The notes beneath the pieces were generated by a model, which saw only the letters and a program-made list of their open reading frames with translations, ran no database searches and was not told the origin of the DNA. Source: Aquabacterium commune (GTDB lineage Bacteria > Pseudomonadota > Gammaproteobacteria > Burkholderiales > Burkholderiaceae_C). Taken from it: a stretch of DNA of 64,000 nt. Positions 44,812 to 53,312 of the stretch are shown here, one piece after another. A program made the position numbers and the translations under genes. Position 1 is the stretch's first letter, and each line of letters starts with the position of its first letter. The stretch lies in contig NZ_SNXW01000001.1 of assembly GCF_004362855.1 (NCBI RefSeq), positions 792,702 through 856,701 on the forward strand, given 5' to 3'.

Positions 44812-45873
44812 ATGAGCCCCCGCGCCCCCGCCCCCACCCTCGTGCAGGACCGCCACCGCTTCGACGTGCTGATCGACGCGCGCTCGCCGTCCGAATTCGC
44901 GCTCGACCACATCCCCGGCGCCATCAACTGCCCCGTGCTCGACGACGAGGAGCGCCGCATCGTCGGCACCATCTACAAGCAGCAAGGCGCTTTCGAGGCC
45001 CGCCGCGTCGGTGCGGCCATGGTCGCGGCCAACCTCGCGCGCCACATCGACCAGCACTTCAGCGACAAGCCGCACAACTGGAAGCCGCTGATCTACTGCT
45101 GGCGCGGCGGCCTGCGCAGCGGCTCCATGACCACCTGGCTGCGCCTGGTCGGCTGGGATGCGCAACAGCTGACCGGCGGCTACAAGCGCTGGCGCCAACA
45201 CGTCATCGCCACGCTGGAAGACCTCTGCCCGCAACTGCCCTTCCACGTCATCTGCGGTGCGACCGGCAGCGCCAAGACGCGCCTGCTGCACGCCCTGGCG
45301 AAAGAAGGCGCGCAGGTGCTGGACCTCGAAGGCCTGGCGCGCCACAAGGGCTCGCTGCTGGGCGCCCTGCCCGGCCAGCCCCAGCCCTCGCAAAAGGGCT
45401 TCGAGACGGACCTGGCCGCGGCCATCGAAGGCTTCGACCTGGGCCGCCCGGTGTACGTCGAGGCCGAGAGCCGCAAGATCGGCCGCATCGCCCTGCCCAC
45501 GCCCCTGATCGCCCGCCTGCGCGCCAGCCCCTGCACCGAGGTCGTGGCCACGCCAGAAGCCCGCCTGGCCTTCCTGCTGGACGACTACGCCTACCTCGGC
45601 AACGACGGCGAGGCCCTGGCCGGCACGCTGGCGCACCTGCACGAGTTGCACAGCCGCGAGACGCTGACGCGCTGGCAAGCCTGGGCGCGCGCGGGCCAGC
45701 TGCCCCTGCTGTTCGAAGAGCTGATGCGCCTGCACTACGACCCCTCCTACGCCCGCTCGCAGGCCGCCCACCTCTTCCACTGGGACACGCGCCGCGCCGT
45801 GCACACGGCCGACCTGGGCGAAGCCGGCATCGCCGAACTGGCGCGGCAGGTGCTGGCCTTGCCGCCGGCGTGA
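44812..45873 (+). CDS. selU: tRNA 2-selenouridine synthase
   Basis: SelU (YbbB/MnmH) replaces the 2-thio group of wobble uridine in tRNAs for Lys, Glu and Gln with selenium, using selenophosphate from SelD. The 353-residue product has an N-terminal rhodanese domain with the active-site cysteine in IYCWRGGLRSGSMTTWL and a C-terminal P-loop domain (CGATGSAKTRLLHALA). It is divergent from selD over 63 bp, and a GST-like gene starts at its stop codon (TGATG overlap). Confidence 0.96.
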   Translation: MSPRAPAPTLVQDRHRFDVLIDARSPSEFALDHIPGAINCPVLDDEERRIVGTIYKQQGAFEARRVGAAMVAANLARHIDQHFSDKPHNWKPLIYCWRGGLRSGSMTTWLRLVGWDAQQLTGGYKRWRQHVIATLEDLCPQLPFHVICGATGSAKTRLLHALAKEGAQVLDLEGLARHKGSLLGALPGQPQPSQKGFETDLAAAIEGFDLGRPVYVEAESRKIGRIALPTPLIARLRASPCTEVVATPEARLAFLLDDYAYLGNDGEALAGTLAHLHELHSRETLTRWQAWARAGQLPLLFEELMRLHYDPSYARSQAAHLFHWDTRRAVHTADLGEAGIAELARQVLALPPA

Positions 45874-46538
45874 TGCCCCCGCTGCTCTACACCTACCGCC
45901 GCTGCCCCTACGCGATGCGGGCGCGCATGGCGCTGCTGCAGGCCGGGCGCCGCTTTCGCGCCTGCGAGATCGTGCTGCGCGACAAGCCCGCCGAGCTGCT
46001 GGCCCTCAGCCCCAAAGGCACGGTGCCGGTGCTGGTGCTGCCGGGCGGTGAGGTGCTTGAGCAAAGCTGGGACATCATGCGTTGGGCCTGGTGCGGTGAA
46101 GGTGGCCACGCCCCTGGCCCAGACGAAGACGGCTGGTGGGCGCGCGCGCAAACGCCCGAGAACCTCGCGCTGGTGGAGCGCAACGATGGCGCGTTCAAGC
46201 GCCTGCTCGATCGCCACAAATACCCCGAGCGTTTCACCGCAGAGGGCGACGCCGCCGCCTGCACCGAAGCCCTGCACACCTGCCTGCTGCCGCTGGAGCG
46301 CTGGCTGCAGGCCCAGGCCCAGGCCCATTTCGGCGGCGCCACCCCCTGCGCCACCGACCTGGCCCTCTTCCCCTTCGTGCGCCAGTTCGCTGCGGTGGAC
46401 CCAGCCTGGTTCGCTGCCCAGGCCCTGCCCGCGCTGCAAGCCTGGCTGGCCGGCTGGCTCGCCAGCCCGCTGTTCGCGGCCTGCATGGCGAAGCTGCCGG
46501 TGCAGCGGGTGGTGGATTTTCCTGGCCGCAGCGTCTGA
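45873..46538 (+). CDS. Glutathione S-transferase family protein
   Basis: The 221-residue product has a thioredoxin-like N-terminus (YTYRRCPYAMRARMALLQAG with a CPYxxR glutaredoxin-like site, then SPKGTVPVLVLPGGEVLEQS) and an alpha-helical C-terminal domain (about 95-215). Its ATG overlaps the selU stop as TGATG, so it is translated with selU. Co-occurrence with selU suggests a role in selenium or sulfur handling, for example release of selenide from glutathione selenotrisulfide; this is inference. Confidence 0.86.
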   Translation: MPPLLYTYRRCPYAMRARMALLQAGRRFRACEIVLRDKPAELLALSPKGTVPVLVLPGGEVLEQSWDIMRWAWCGEGGHAPGPDEDGWWARAQTPENLALVERNDGAFKRLLDRHKYPERFTAEGDAAACTEALHTCLLPLERWLQAQAQAHFGGATPCATDLALFPFVRQFAAVDPAWFAAQALPALQAWLAGWLASPLFAACMAKLPVQRVVDFPGRSV

Positions 46539-46554
46539 TGCCATCACCTGCGCA

Positions 46555-47094
46555 TCACTCGGTGCGCCTGACCCCGTAAAACAGTGCGGGCTTGGATTTT
46601 CCGCGCTGTGGAAGGCTCATCAGATACAGGCCATGCACCTTCTGAAACGAGCCGCTGCGCCCCAGGCCATCAAAGTTGAAATTCACGCACAGGAACCGTT
46701 GAGGTCCTTGTTGGATGGTTGACCAATCCGCCAGCAGCGGCGTGAAGGTGCTGGGTGTTTCAGGAGGCTGGTTCAGCGGACCTGCACGTTTGATCGGAAC
46801 GATGGTGCGTCCCCAGATCAACCCATCTCGGCCATCCTTCTCGGCATAGCCCACATCTCGTCCGTGTGCCCTGAAGAGGGTCGCCTTGTGGCCACCCCGG
46901 AAGTCGTCGTCACTGCCGACTTCATCCGTCGCGATGGCGGTCCATATCGCGTGGCCGCGAGACTCGCCTTGAAGGCAAGCATCCACCACCTCAGCAGAAG
47001 GCTTCGCAGCATGCGCGCTGGCCGTCATGACGGTGACCAACAGCGTGGCAATCACCCTCATGGCATCCAGGACCCGAGCGCCAGCCTGAATCAT
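46555..47094 (-). CDS. Exported hypothetical protein in the PAAR island (candidate periplasmic immunity protein)
   Basis: The 179-residue product has a signal-type segment (MRVIATLLVTVMTASAHAAK) and a mature part of about 145 residues without a recognised domain, with two cysteines (DACLQGE, FLCVNFNFDGLG). Start is ATG 47094, only 4 nt after the stop of a short frame ending at 47099; ATG 47061 would give a tighter signal peptide. It is the distal gene of the PAAR-effector-immunity run. A periplasmic location would suit protection from a toxin that acts in or from the periplasm. I do not recognise its family. Confidence 0.6.
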   Translation of the reverse strand: MIQAGARVLDAMRVIATLLVTVMTASAHAAKPSAEVVDACLQGESRGHAIWTAIATDEVGSDDDFRGGHKATLFRAHGRDVGYAEKDGRDGLIWGRTIVPIKRAGPLNQPPETPSTFTPLLADWSTIQQGPQRFLCVNFNFDGLGRSGSFQKVHGLYLMSLPQRGKSKPALFYGVRRTE

Positions 47095-47098
47095 CGCG

Positions 47099-47272
47099 TC
47101 ATCGGCCCAACGCCGCCCAGCTCGGTTTGTCGGGCATGCCGAGGCGGATCCACTCCTCGTACTGCAACAACAAGTTGAAGTGCAGCGTGGCATCGGCACT
47201 GGGTGACATCGGCGTGAACTCGAAGCCACTGTGAGCATCAATGCCCTCTTCAGCCTTGGTTCCACGAAGCTT
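47099..47272 (-). pseudogene. Short open segment, possible gene remnant or small protein
   Basis: Between the two hypothetical genes there is an open frame that ends at 47099 and reads back to a stop at 47273. It contains EEGIDAHSGFEFTPMSPSAD and YEEWIRLGMPDKPSWAALGR, which look protein-like (amphipathic and Trp-rich). The only in-frame ATG (47209) would give 36 residues. It may be the 3' end of a gene broken by deletion, since the next gene starts 4 nt after its stop, as coupled genes do. No family was recognised. Confidence 0.35.
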
Positions 47273-47678
47273 TCAGGCGCACTCTCGGGCCCAGAAGTCT
47301 TCGCACGTCAGTGACCCCTACTCGGTAGCACCCCTCCTCAGGGCTGCTACCTTGAAGCATCAGGGCCTCGCCATCGATGTCAATGGTCTTGACGGAAAAG
47401 GTCCGCGACGGAAAGACGCCGAAGAACTTGCCCAAGCGCTTCTTGGCCACCTGCTTGAGTTCAGCGTCAAGCAAGGTCACAACGGTCTGCTCTTCCCATG
47501 GATCGTTGTAGTCCGTGACCAGCAGGTAGCCTCGCCCTGTGTCGAATTGATCCACAAGCTGCAGACCTTCAATGGCCATGCCGGCTGGCTTGCCATCCAC
47601 CAGCAACGCAGTGCTCGTGGCATCCAGATCTCGCCCAGGCGTCCGGTGCTCAAAAGCAAACTTATCGATGCGCCTCAC
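47250..47678 (-). CDS. Hypothetical protein, candidate immunity protein of the PAAR-linked effector
   Basis: The start is GTG at 47678, which overlaps the TGA of the upstream membrane-hairpin gene (GTGA); a TTG at 47693 opens the frame slightly earlier. The 142-residue product is soluble-looking and rich in beta-strand sequence (YLLVTDYNDPWEEQTVVTLL, DIDGEALMLQGSSPEEGCY), without signal peptide or membrane helix. A small protein translated directly after a toxin-like gene is the usual layout for an immunity protein, which is inference here. I know of no family match. Confidence 0.62.
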   Translation of the reverse strand: MRRIDKFAFEHRTPGRDLDATSTALLVDGKPAGMAIEGLQLVDQFDTGRGYLLVTDYNDPWEEQTVVTLLDAELKQVAKKRLGKFFGVFPSRTFSVKTIDIDGEALMLQGSSPEEGCYRVGVTDVRRLLGPRVRLKASWNQG

Positions 47679-48460
47679 TTTGACTCCGGCCAAAAATAAT
47701 CAAAGACTTCGGCCGAGCCTACCCCAAGCAATGCGGCACCTGCGAACATGCTGAGGCCCACAATCCAGCCGGGTGGGCCTGTCATCGCAAACGCGACAGC
47801 CGCGCCAGCGCCAATGCCGCCCACAGCGCCCGCCCCCAAGGTCACGCCTTCTTTGGTGACTTGCCTGGTCTTGTCTTCTGCTTCGATCACGTTATAGACG
47901 GCGATGGCGAACGTGAAAATCAACAGGCCACGCCCCACCCGTCCAAACCATTTGGCGCCCGAGTTCATCTTTTGACGCGGCCCACCAGCGGCATGGACGA
48001 TGTCCATCCAAACAAGCTCTTTTTCGGCCTGACTGAGCGCAGAGAACACGCGCCCGAAGCGCCTCGCCGCGTACTTCTCCTGCAAATCAGCGAGAAGCAA
48101 TCCGTGCTTCTTCATTTCCGTCGAGATGGACGACCCAAGATCGCTGAGCTTGGTGCGGGCAGCAGCCATGATCTGGTTGCGCATCTCGTTCGCTGTCTTG
48201 GCACCCTCGTGGGGCGTGATCTCGCCTGATCTCACCTTGGCGATGATCTCGTCGCAGGCCGCACGAGACTGCTTGATGTAATCGGCCCTGGCGGCTGGAT
48301 CTTTGATCATGGACTCAGCGAAACCCGCAACCTCGGCCTGCAACGCCTTGATGGCCAGCTCCAGCTCGCTGCCCGTTGCGCTCACCGGCTTGGTATCGGC
48401 CTTGACGGTCGAGCGTCCAGATGCGGTGGTGATCAATTTGACTGCTGAGCTGTTAGCCAT
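47675..48460 (-). CDS. Candidate secreted effector with glycine-zipper membrane hairpin
   Basis: The 261-residue product has a helical, soluble N-terminal part (about 30-160). One hydrophobic helix follows near 172-192 (RGLLIFTFAIAVYNVI), then a strongly glycine-rich hairpin at about 206-253 (LGAGAVGGIGAGAAVAFAM, GPPGWIVGLSMFAGAALLGV). Such a C-terminal hairpin is typical of pore-forming bacteriocins and of some type VI membrane-depolarising effectors. There is no signal peptide, as expected for a protein loaded onto a PAAR spike. Its start overlaps the PAAR gene by 8 bp. The neighbours downstream look like immunity genes. The toxin function is an inference. Confidence 0.65.
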   Translation of the reverse strand: MANSSAVKLITTASGRSTVKADTKPVSATGSELELAIKALQAEVAGFAESMIKDPAARADYIKQSRAACDEIIAKVRSGEITPHEGAKTANEMRNQIMAAARTKLSDLGSSISTEMKKHGLLLADLQEKYAARRFGRVFSALSQAEKELVWMDIVHAAGGPRQKMNSGAKWFGRVGRGLLIFTFAIAVYNVIEAEDKTRQVTKEGVTLGAGAVGGIGAGAAVAFAMTGPPGWIVGLSMFAGAALLGVGSAEVFDYFWPESK

Positions 48461-49010
48461 GGCGTGCGTCCCCCAAGATTTCGCAAGTCACGTCACCGGC
48501 TGAACCACCTGTGGCAATCAGTGCAGTTCGCCCCCTCTCGTCTGTGACACCCTCATGGACCTTGCTGCCTGCACGAAGTCGGTACGGTTGGTGCGCCAGC
48601 GGCATGTTGGTCAACGAGCAGGTCAACACGAAGTGCTGGTCATAGGTTTCAAGCGCATGAGCTGCCGCGGAAACCGATGGGTGCACGGCATGCGCTGAGC
48701 CACCCAGGCCACCAGATGCAGAAGCACCCCCACCCCCACCCCCTCCCTCACCGACCCCCGACACCACCTGACCCGATATCAACGTCGCCCCGCACGCGCA
48801 CTTGTCGCCATGCCGGGCCACGGGCGCGCCGTCCACGATCATGGTCGGGTCGCCAGTGACGATGACGGTGGTGCCATGCCCCTTCTTCGGGCAGGTGACC
48901 TGGTCGCCGACGCGCGCCAGGCGCTTGCCGAAGGTGTCGGTGGTTTGTGTGGACCCGATGACGACGCCGCCATGGTCTGTCGGGTCGCCCACCACGATGA
49001 ATGGCCGCAT
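48453..49010 (-). CDS. PAAR-domain protein with C-terminal TTR-like extension
   Basis: The 185-residue product starts at ATG 49010. Residues about 1-88 form a PAAR cone: HGGVVIGSTQTTDTFGK, the metal-ligand region VTCPKKGHGTTV and VDGAPVARHGDKCACGATL. A Gly/Ser linker (about 89-115) leads to a beta-rich domain with YRLRAGSKVHEGVTDERGRT, which matches transthyretin-like (TTR) extensions used by type VI spikes to carry cargo. PAAR proteins cap the VgrG spike. No VgrG, Hcp or Tss genes are in the window, so the apparatus must lie elsewhere. An upstream open frame reaching 49373 runs through the 21-bp repeats and is not used. Confidence 0.85.
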   Translation of the reverse strand: MRPFIVVGDPTDHGGVVIGSTQTTDTFGKRLARVGDQVTCPKKGHGTTVIVTGDPTMIVDGAPVARHGDKCACGATLISGQVVSGVGEGGGGGGGASASGGLGGSAHAVHPSVSAAAHALETYDQHFVLTCSLTNMPLAHQPYRLRAGSKVHEGVTDERGRTALIATGGSAGDVTCEILGDARHG

Positions 49011-49131
49011 GCTGATCCCCTGAGTTTGTTTGCCGAGGATTCTGGCAGCGGCCGTGCGCCATCGCGCTCGGCAAAGGTAACGATGTGCTGCGGACGTCGG
49101 ACTGCGCGGGCCATGTGCCGCGCGTTTTGCC

Positions 49132-49478
49132 TCGGGCGCCGGCCTTGTGGCCTCGCGCGCCAGCCGATGCGAGGGGTGCGCAAGCGGATGCGCGTGGCGC
49201 GTGCAGTTCCCCCCACTTGCGCGCCACACCGCGTCAGTCGCGCGCCACCGAATCCGGCTGGCGCGCCGCAGGTTTTGGCTTGCGCGCGGCACCCAAAGGC
49301 TCGGCCGCTGCAGTTGCCGAGCCTTGCGCACGAGGCTTTCCCAGCGGCGCGCGACCCGAAGTGGGCGACGCACCGCCCGAACCCCGCGGCATGCCGCTCA
49401 GCCTCGGCGGTGCACCGCTGCAAACGGTTTGCGCGCAACACACATCGCCTTGCGCGCCAGGCCCACCGCTTCGCGTCC
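49132..49478. repeat. Degenerate 21-bp tandem array, about 17 units, in a gene-free interval
   Basis: The 473 bp between the PAAR gene and the transglutaminase gene hold an 8-bp core like TTGCGCGC that recurs at 49132, 49153, 49175, 49195, 49217, 49238, 49259, 49280, 49301, 49324, 49345, 49366, 49387, 49408, 49429, 49450 and 49471. Twelve of the sixteen intervals are exactly 21 bp; the others are 22, 20, 22 and 23. Between cores the 13 bp vary freely. The open frames here carry a 7-residue periodicity that merely follows the DNA. No gene, terminator or known repeat family was recognised. Confidence 0.8.
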
Positions 49479-49483
49479 GAGCC

Positions 49484-50347
49484 TCAGACGTCGGTCGAGA
49501 TCGCTTCCTCGCGGCGGTAGGGCACTTCCCAGCGCAGCAGCGGGTCGGCCAGGGCGTGCACCGCGATGCGCGGCGCCTGCGACTGCACGGGCCCGAAGAT
49601 GGTGGCGAAGGACACGTCGGCCGCGTCGCGCCCGGTGCCAAAGCGCACGAAGCCCATCGGGATGGCCGTGCCGGAGGGGTCGAAGATGTACCAGCCGCCG
49701 CTGAGATAGACCTCGACGTAGGCGTGGAAGTCGGTCGGGCCGAGCACGGGGTCGGCGCCGTAGTCGATGCCGGTGGCGAAGCGCGCCGGGATGCTGAGTG
49801 CGCGGCACAGCGCGATCATCAGGTGGGCGAAATCCCGGCACACGCCGCGCCCGCTCTGGATGGTGTCCAGCGCCGAGGTGCTGGTGTCCGAGGTGTTCGA
49901 CTCGAAGCGCACGTTGCGGCGCACCCAGTCCTGGATGGCCAGCACGCGGCTGTAGCCCTGCGGCAGGAGGGCGAACTCGCCCATGACCAGCCGCGCCAGC
50001 ACGTCGGACTGGCAGTAGCGGCTGGGGTAGATGTAGGACAGGGCCTCGGGCGGCAGGCGCGCCACGGGCACCTCGTGCACGTCCTGCGGGCGGGCCAGGT
50101 GGTGGTGCAGTTGCACGACGGCGTGGTAGCCCACCGTCAGCGGGCCCGGTTGGGCGCTCAGGCGCAGGTAGCGGTTGTGCGTGGCCGGATCGGTGTAGAT
50201 CTGCGGCAGCACCTGCTGGCTGAGCGTGAGCTCTTCGCTCTGCACGATCTGGCAACGCGTGTGCGCACCGTGGATGTTGAAGACGAAATCGGCGCCCGGG
50301 GGAGCGACGTCGTAGCGCAGCTCAATGGACAGTTCAATGCGGACCAA
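49484..50347 (-). CDS. Transglutaminase-like cysteine peptidase family protein
   Basis: The 287-residue product has an N-terminal beta domain (bacterial transglutaminase-like N-terminal region, about 1-95) and the core with the Cys-His-Asp triad: RGVCRDFAHLMIALCRAL, GPTDFHAYVEVYLSGGW and IFDPSGTAIPM. No signal peptide is seen. Relatives often sit beside circularly permuted ATP-grasp or alpha-E genes, which are absent here. The start is a TTG at 50347 with weak upstream signals, so the N-terminus is uncertain. Substrate unknown; peptidase or amidase chemistry is expected from the triad. Confidence 0.87.
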   Translation of the reverse strand: MVRIELSIELRYDVAPPGADFVFNIHGAHTRCQIVQSEELTLSQQVLPQIYTDPATHNRYLRLSAQPGPLTVGYHAVVQLHHHLARPQDVHEVPVARLPPEALSYIYPSRYCQSDVLARLVMGEFALLPQGYSRVLAIQDWVRRNVRFESNTSDTSTSALDTIQSGRGVCRDFAHLMIALCRALSIPARFATGIDYGADPVLGPTDFHAYVEVYLSGGWYIFDPSGTAIPMGFVRFGTGRDAADVSFATIFGPVQSQAPRIAVHALADPLLRWEVPYRREEAISTDV

Positions 50348-50523
50348 ACGGTGCTTTCAGGGGCCCACACGCGGATGGTGGGCTGGGGTGGCGGGCTGGG
50401 GGTGAGGAACTGGGCAGGACGAGCAAGAGCCATGCCCACCTTCCTTTTAGTCTGATTGCGCCCGCAGGGCAAGGCTGGCGGTGAAGCCCTGGCGGCAGGA
50501 TGGCCGGCCACGCCCCACCGGCC

Positions 50524-51684
50524 TCAGCCGCGCAGCAAGGCCACGCCCTTGACCTGCGCGAACACGGCCTGGCCCACGCGCAGGCCCAGGTGCTCGGCCG
50601 AGCGGCGGGTGATGCGGGCCAGCAGGCGGGGGGCCGTCGTGGCATCGGTGCCCAGCTGCAGGCTCAGCATCACGCTGCCCTGGGCGTCGTCGCGCAACTC
50701 GGCCACCACGGCCGGCAGGATGTTGAGGATGCTGCTGTCGCTCGCGTGGCTCAGGCTCACGCTGACGTCGCGGGCCAGCACGCGCACCCGCACGCGCTGG
50801 CCGGTGGCGCCCGACACACCGCCATCTCCCATGTGCAGGCCCGTCCACAGCGGCAGAGCCGCACCGCCTGTGCTTGCCCGCCCCGCCACCTGCAAGAGGC
50901 TGAGGCCTTGCGCAGCGTCGTGGCGGACCACCTCGGCCGACAGCACCGCCGCGGCGTCGTCGCTGGCGCTCAAGGGCGTGTCCAGGCGGGTCCACAGCGC
51001 CTCGGCCGGGCCGGCGGCTTGCACGCGGCCGTCGCGCAGCACCACGAGGTGGTCGGCCAGGCGCGCGGCCTCGTCGAGCGCGTGCGTCACATAGACCACG
51101 GGCACGCCGGTCTGGCCCAGGCGCTCCAGGCAGGGCAGCACCTCGGCCTTGCGGGCGGCGTCCAGCGCCGACAGGGGCTCGTCCATCAGCAGCAGCGCGG
51201 GGCTGGTCAGCAAGGCACGGGCGATGGCCACGCGCTGGCGCTCTCCGCCCGACAGGCCTTGCGGGCGCCGCTGCAACAGGTGGCCGATGCCCAGCAGCGG
51301 GATGACGTCGTCGTGGCGCAGGCGGCGCTGCGCGGGCGGCACGCGGCGCCAGCCGTAGTCGAGGTTGCCTTGCACCGTCAGGTGTTCGAACAGGCTGGCT
51401 TCCTGGAAGACCACACCGATGGGCCGCTGGTGCACCGGCCGCCACAGGCCACGGGCGTCGTCCTGCCAGACCTCACCGCCCACCTGCACCCGGCCTCGCG
51501 CCCGCTGCGCCGCATCGCCCAAGCCCGCCAAGGCGCGCAGCACCGTGGTCTTGCCGCAGCCCGAGGGGCCCAGCAGCACGCTCACACCCTGGCCTGGCAA
51601 GCGCAGCGCCACGTCGAGCGAGAAGCCCGGCTGTCCGCCCAAGCCCGGGTGCTGGACGGACAGGTCGGCTTCGATGGCGTTCAC
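50524..51684 (-). CDS. modC: Molybdate ABC transporter ATP-binding protein
   Basis: ModC drives molybdate uptake. The 386-residue product has Walker [18 protein letters not shown], signature [16 protein letters not shown], Walker [13 protein letters not shown] and a C-terminal TOBE/MOP domain (about 315-383, [19 protein letters not shown]). The GTG at 51684 overlaps the modB TGA as GTGA. The frame stays open well upstream through modB, but that part is a shadow. Last gene of modA-modB-modC. Confidence 0.95.
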   Translation of the reverse strand: MNAIEADLSVQHPGLGGQPGFSLDVALRLPGQGVSVLLGPSGCGKTTVLRALAGLGDAAQRARGRVQVGGEVWQDDARGLWRPVHQRPIGVVFQEASLFEHLTVQGNLDYGWRRVPPAQRRLRHDDVIPLLGIGHLLQRRPQGLSGGERQRVAIARALLTSPALLLMDEPLSALDAARKAEVLPCLERLGQTGVPVVYVTHALDEAARLADHLVVLRDGRVQAAGPAEALWTRLDTPLSASDDAAAVLSAEVVRHDAAQGLSLLQVAGRASTGGAALPLWTGLHMGDGGVSGATGQRVRVRVLARDVSVSLSHASDSSILNILPAVVAELRDDAQGSVMLSLQLGTDATTAPRLLARITRRSAEHLGLRVGQAVFAQVKGVALLRG

Positions 51685-52394
51685 AGAGGCGCCCTCCGCC
51701 GGGAGCCTGACAGTGCATCGCCTGGCGCTCGGCCATTCAGCACGTACAGCGCCAGCATCACCGCGAAGCCGAAGGCCACCATGCCGCCGGCCAGCCAGTG
51801 GGCGTGGGCCAACTCCTGCGCTTCGACGTGGCCGTACAGCGCCACCGACAGCACGCGCGTGGCGCCAGGGATGTTGCCGCCGATCATCAGCACCACGCCG
51901 AACTCGCCCACCGTGTGCGCAAAGCCCAGCACCGCCGCCGTCAGGAAACCGGGTCGTGCCAGTGGCAGGGCCACCGTGAAGAAACGGTCCCAGGGCGAGG
52001 CGCGCAGCGTGGCCGCCGCCTCCAGCGGGCGCGCACCGATGGCCTCGAAGGCCTGGTGCAGCGGCTGCACGACGAAGGGCATGGCGTGCAGCACCGAGGC
52101 CACCACCAGGCCCCAGAAGGTGAAGGGCAAGAGCCCCAACCCAAGCGCCTGCATGGCCTGGCCCACCGGGCCTTGCGGGCCCAGCAGCAGCAGCAGGTAA
52201 AAACCGATCACGGTGGGCGGCAGCACCAGCGGCAAGGCCACCACCGCGGCCACCACGCCCTTCAGGCGCGAGCGCGTGCGGGCCAACCACCACGCCACGG
52301 GCGTGCCCAGCACCAGCAGCAGCAGCGTGGTCGTGCCTGCGAGCTGGGCGGTCAGCTTCAGGGCCAGCAGGTCATCGGCAGGCAGCCAGGGCAC
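51681..52394 (-). CDS. modB: Molybdate ABC transporter permease
   Basis: The 237-residue product has about five membrane helices and the conserved permease loop around [18 protein letters not shown] with the family run [24 protein letters not shown] at 52394 is the start; it lies 12 bp after the modA stop. It overlaps modC at the 3' end. In modABC it forms the inner-membrane channel for molybdate (also tungstate). Confidence 0.94.
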   Translation of the reverse strand: MPWLPADDLLALKLTAQLAGTTTLLLLVLGTPVAWWLARTRSRLKGVVAAVVALPLVLPPTVIGFYLLLLLGPQGPVGQAMQALGLGLLPFTFWGLVVASVLHAMPFVVQPLHQAFEAIGARPLEAAATLRASPWDRFFTVALPLARPGFLTAAVLGFAHTVGEFGVVLMIGGNIPGATRVLSVALYGHVEAQELAHAHWLAGGMVAFGFAVMLALYVLNGRAPGDALSGSRRRAPL

Positions 52395-52406
52395 GCGCGC
52401 TCCCGC

Positions 52407-53303
<897 letters not shown>

Positions 53304-53312
53304 TCAGGAAAC

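Noticed and set aside
49085..49510. Open frames with 7-residue Arg/Ala repeats across the 21-bp array, on both strands
   Set aside because: The repeat unit is a multiple of three, so it gives heptad text in every frame. No start signal, no conserved residues beyond the core, and a +2 shift in spacing at 49301-49324 breaks any single frame.
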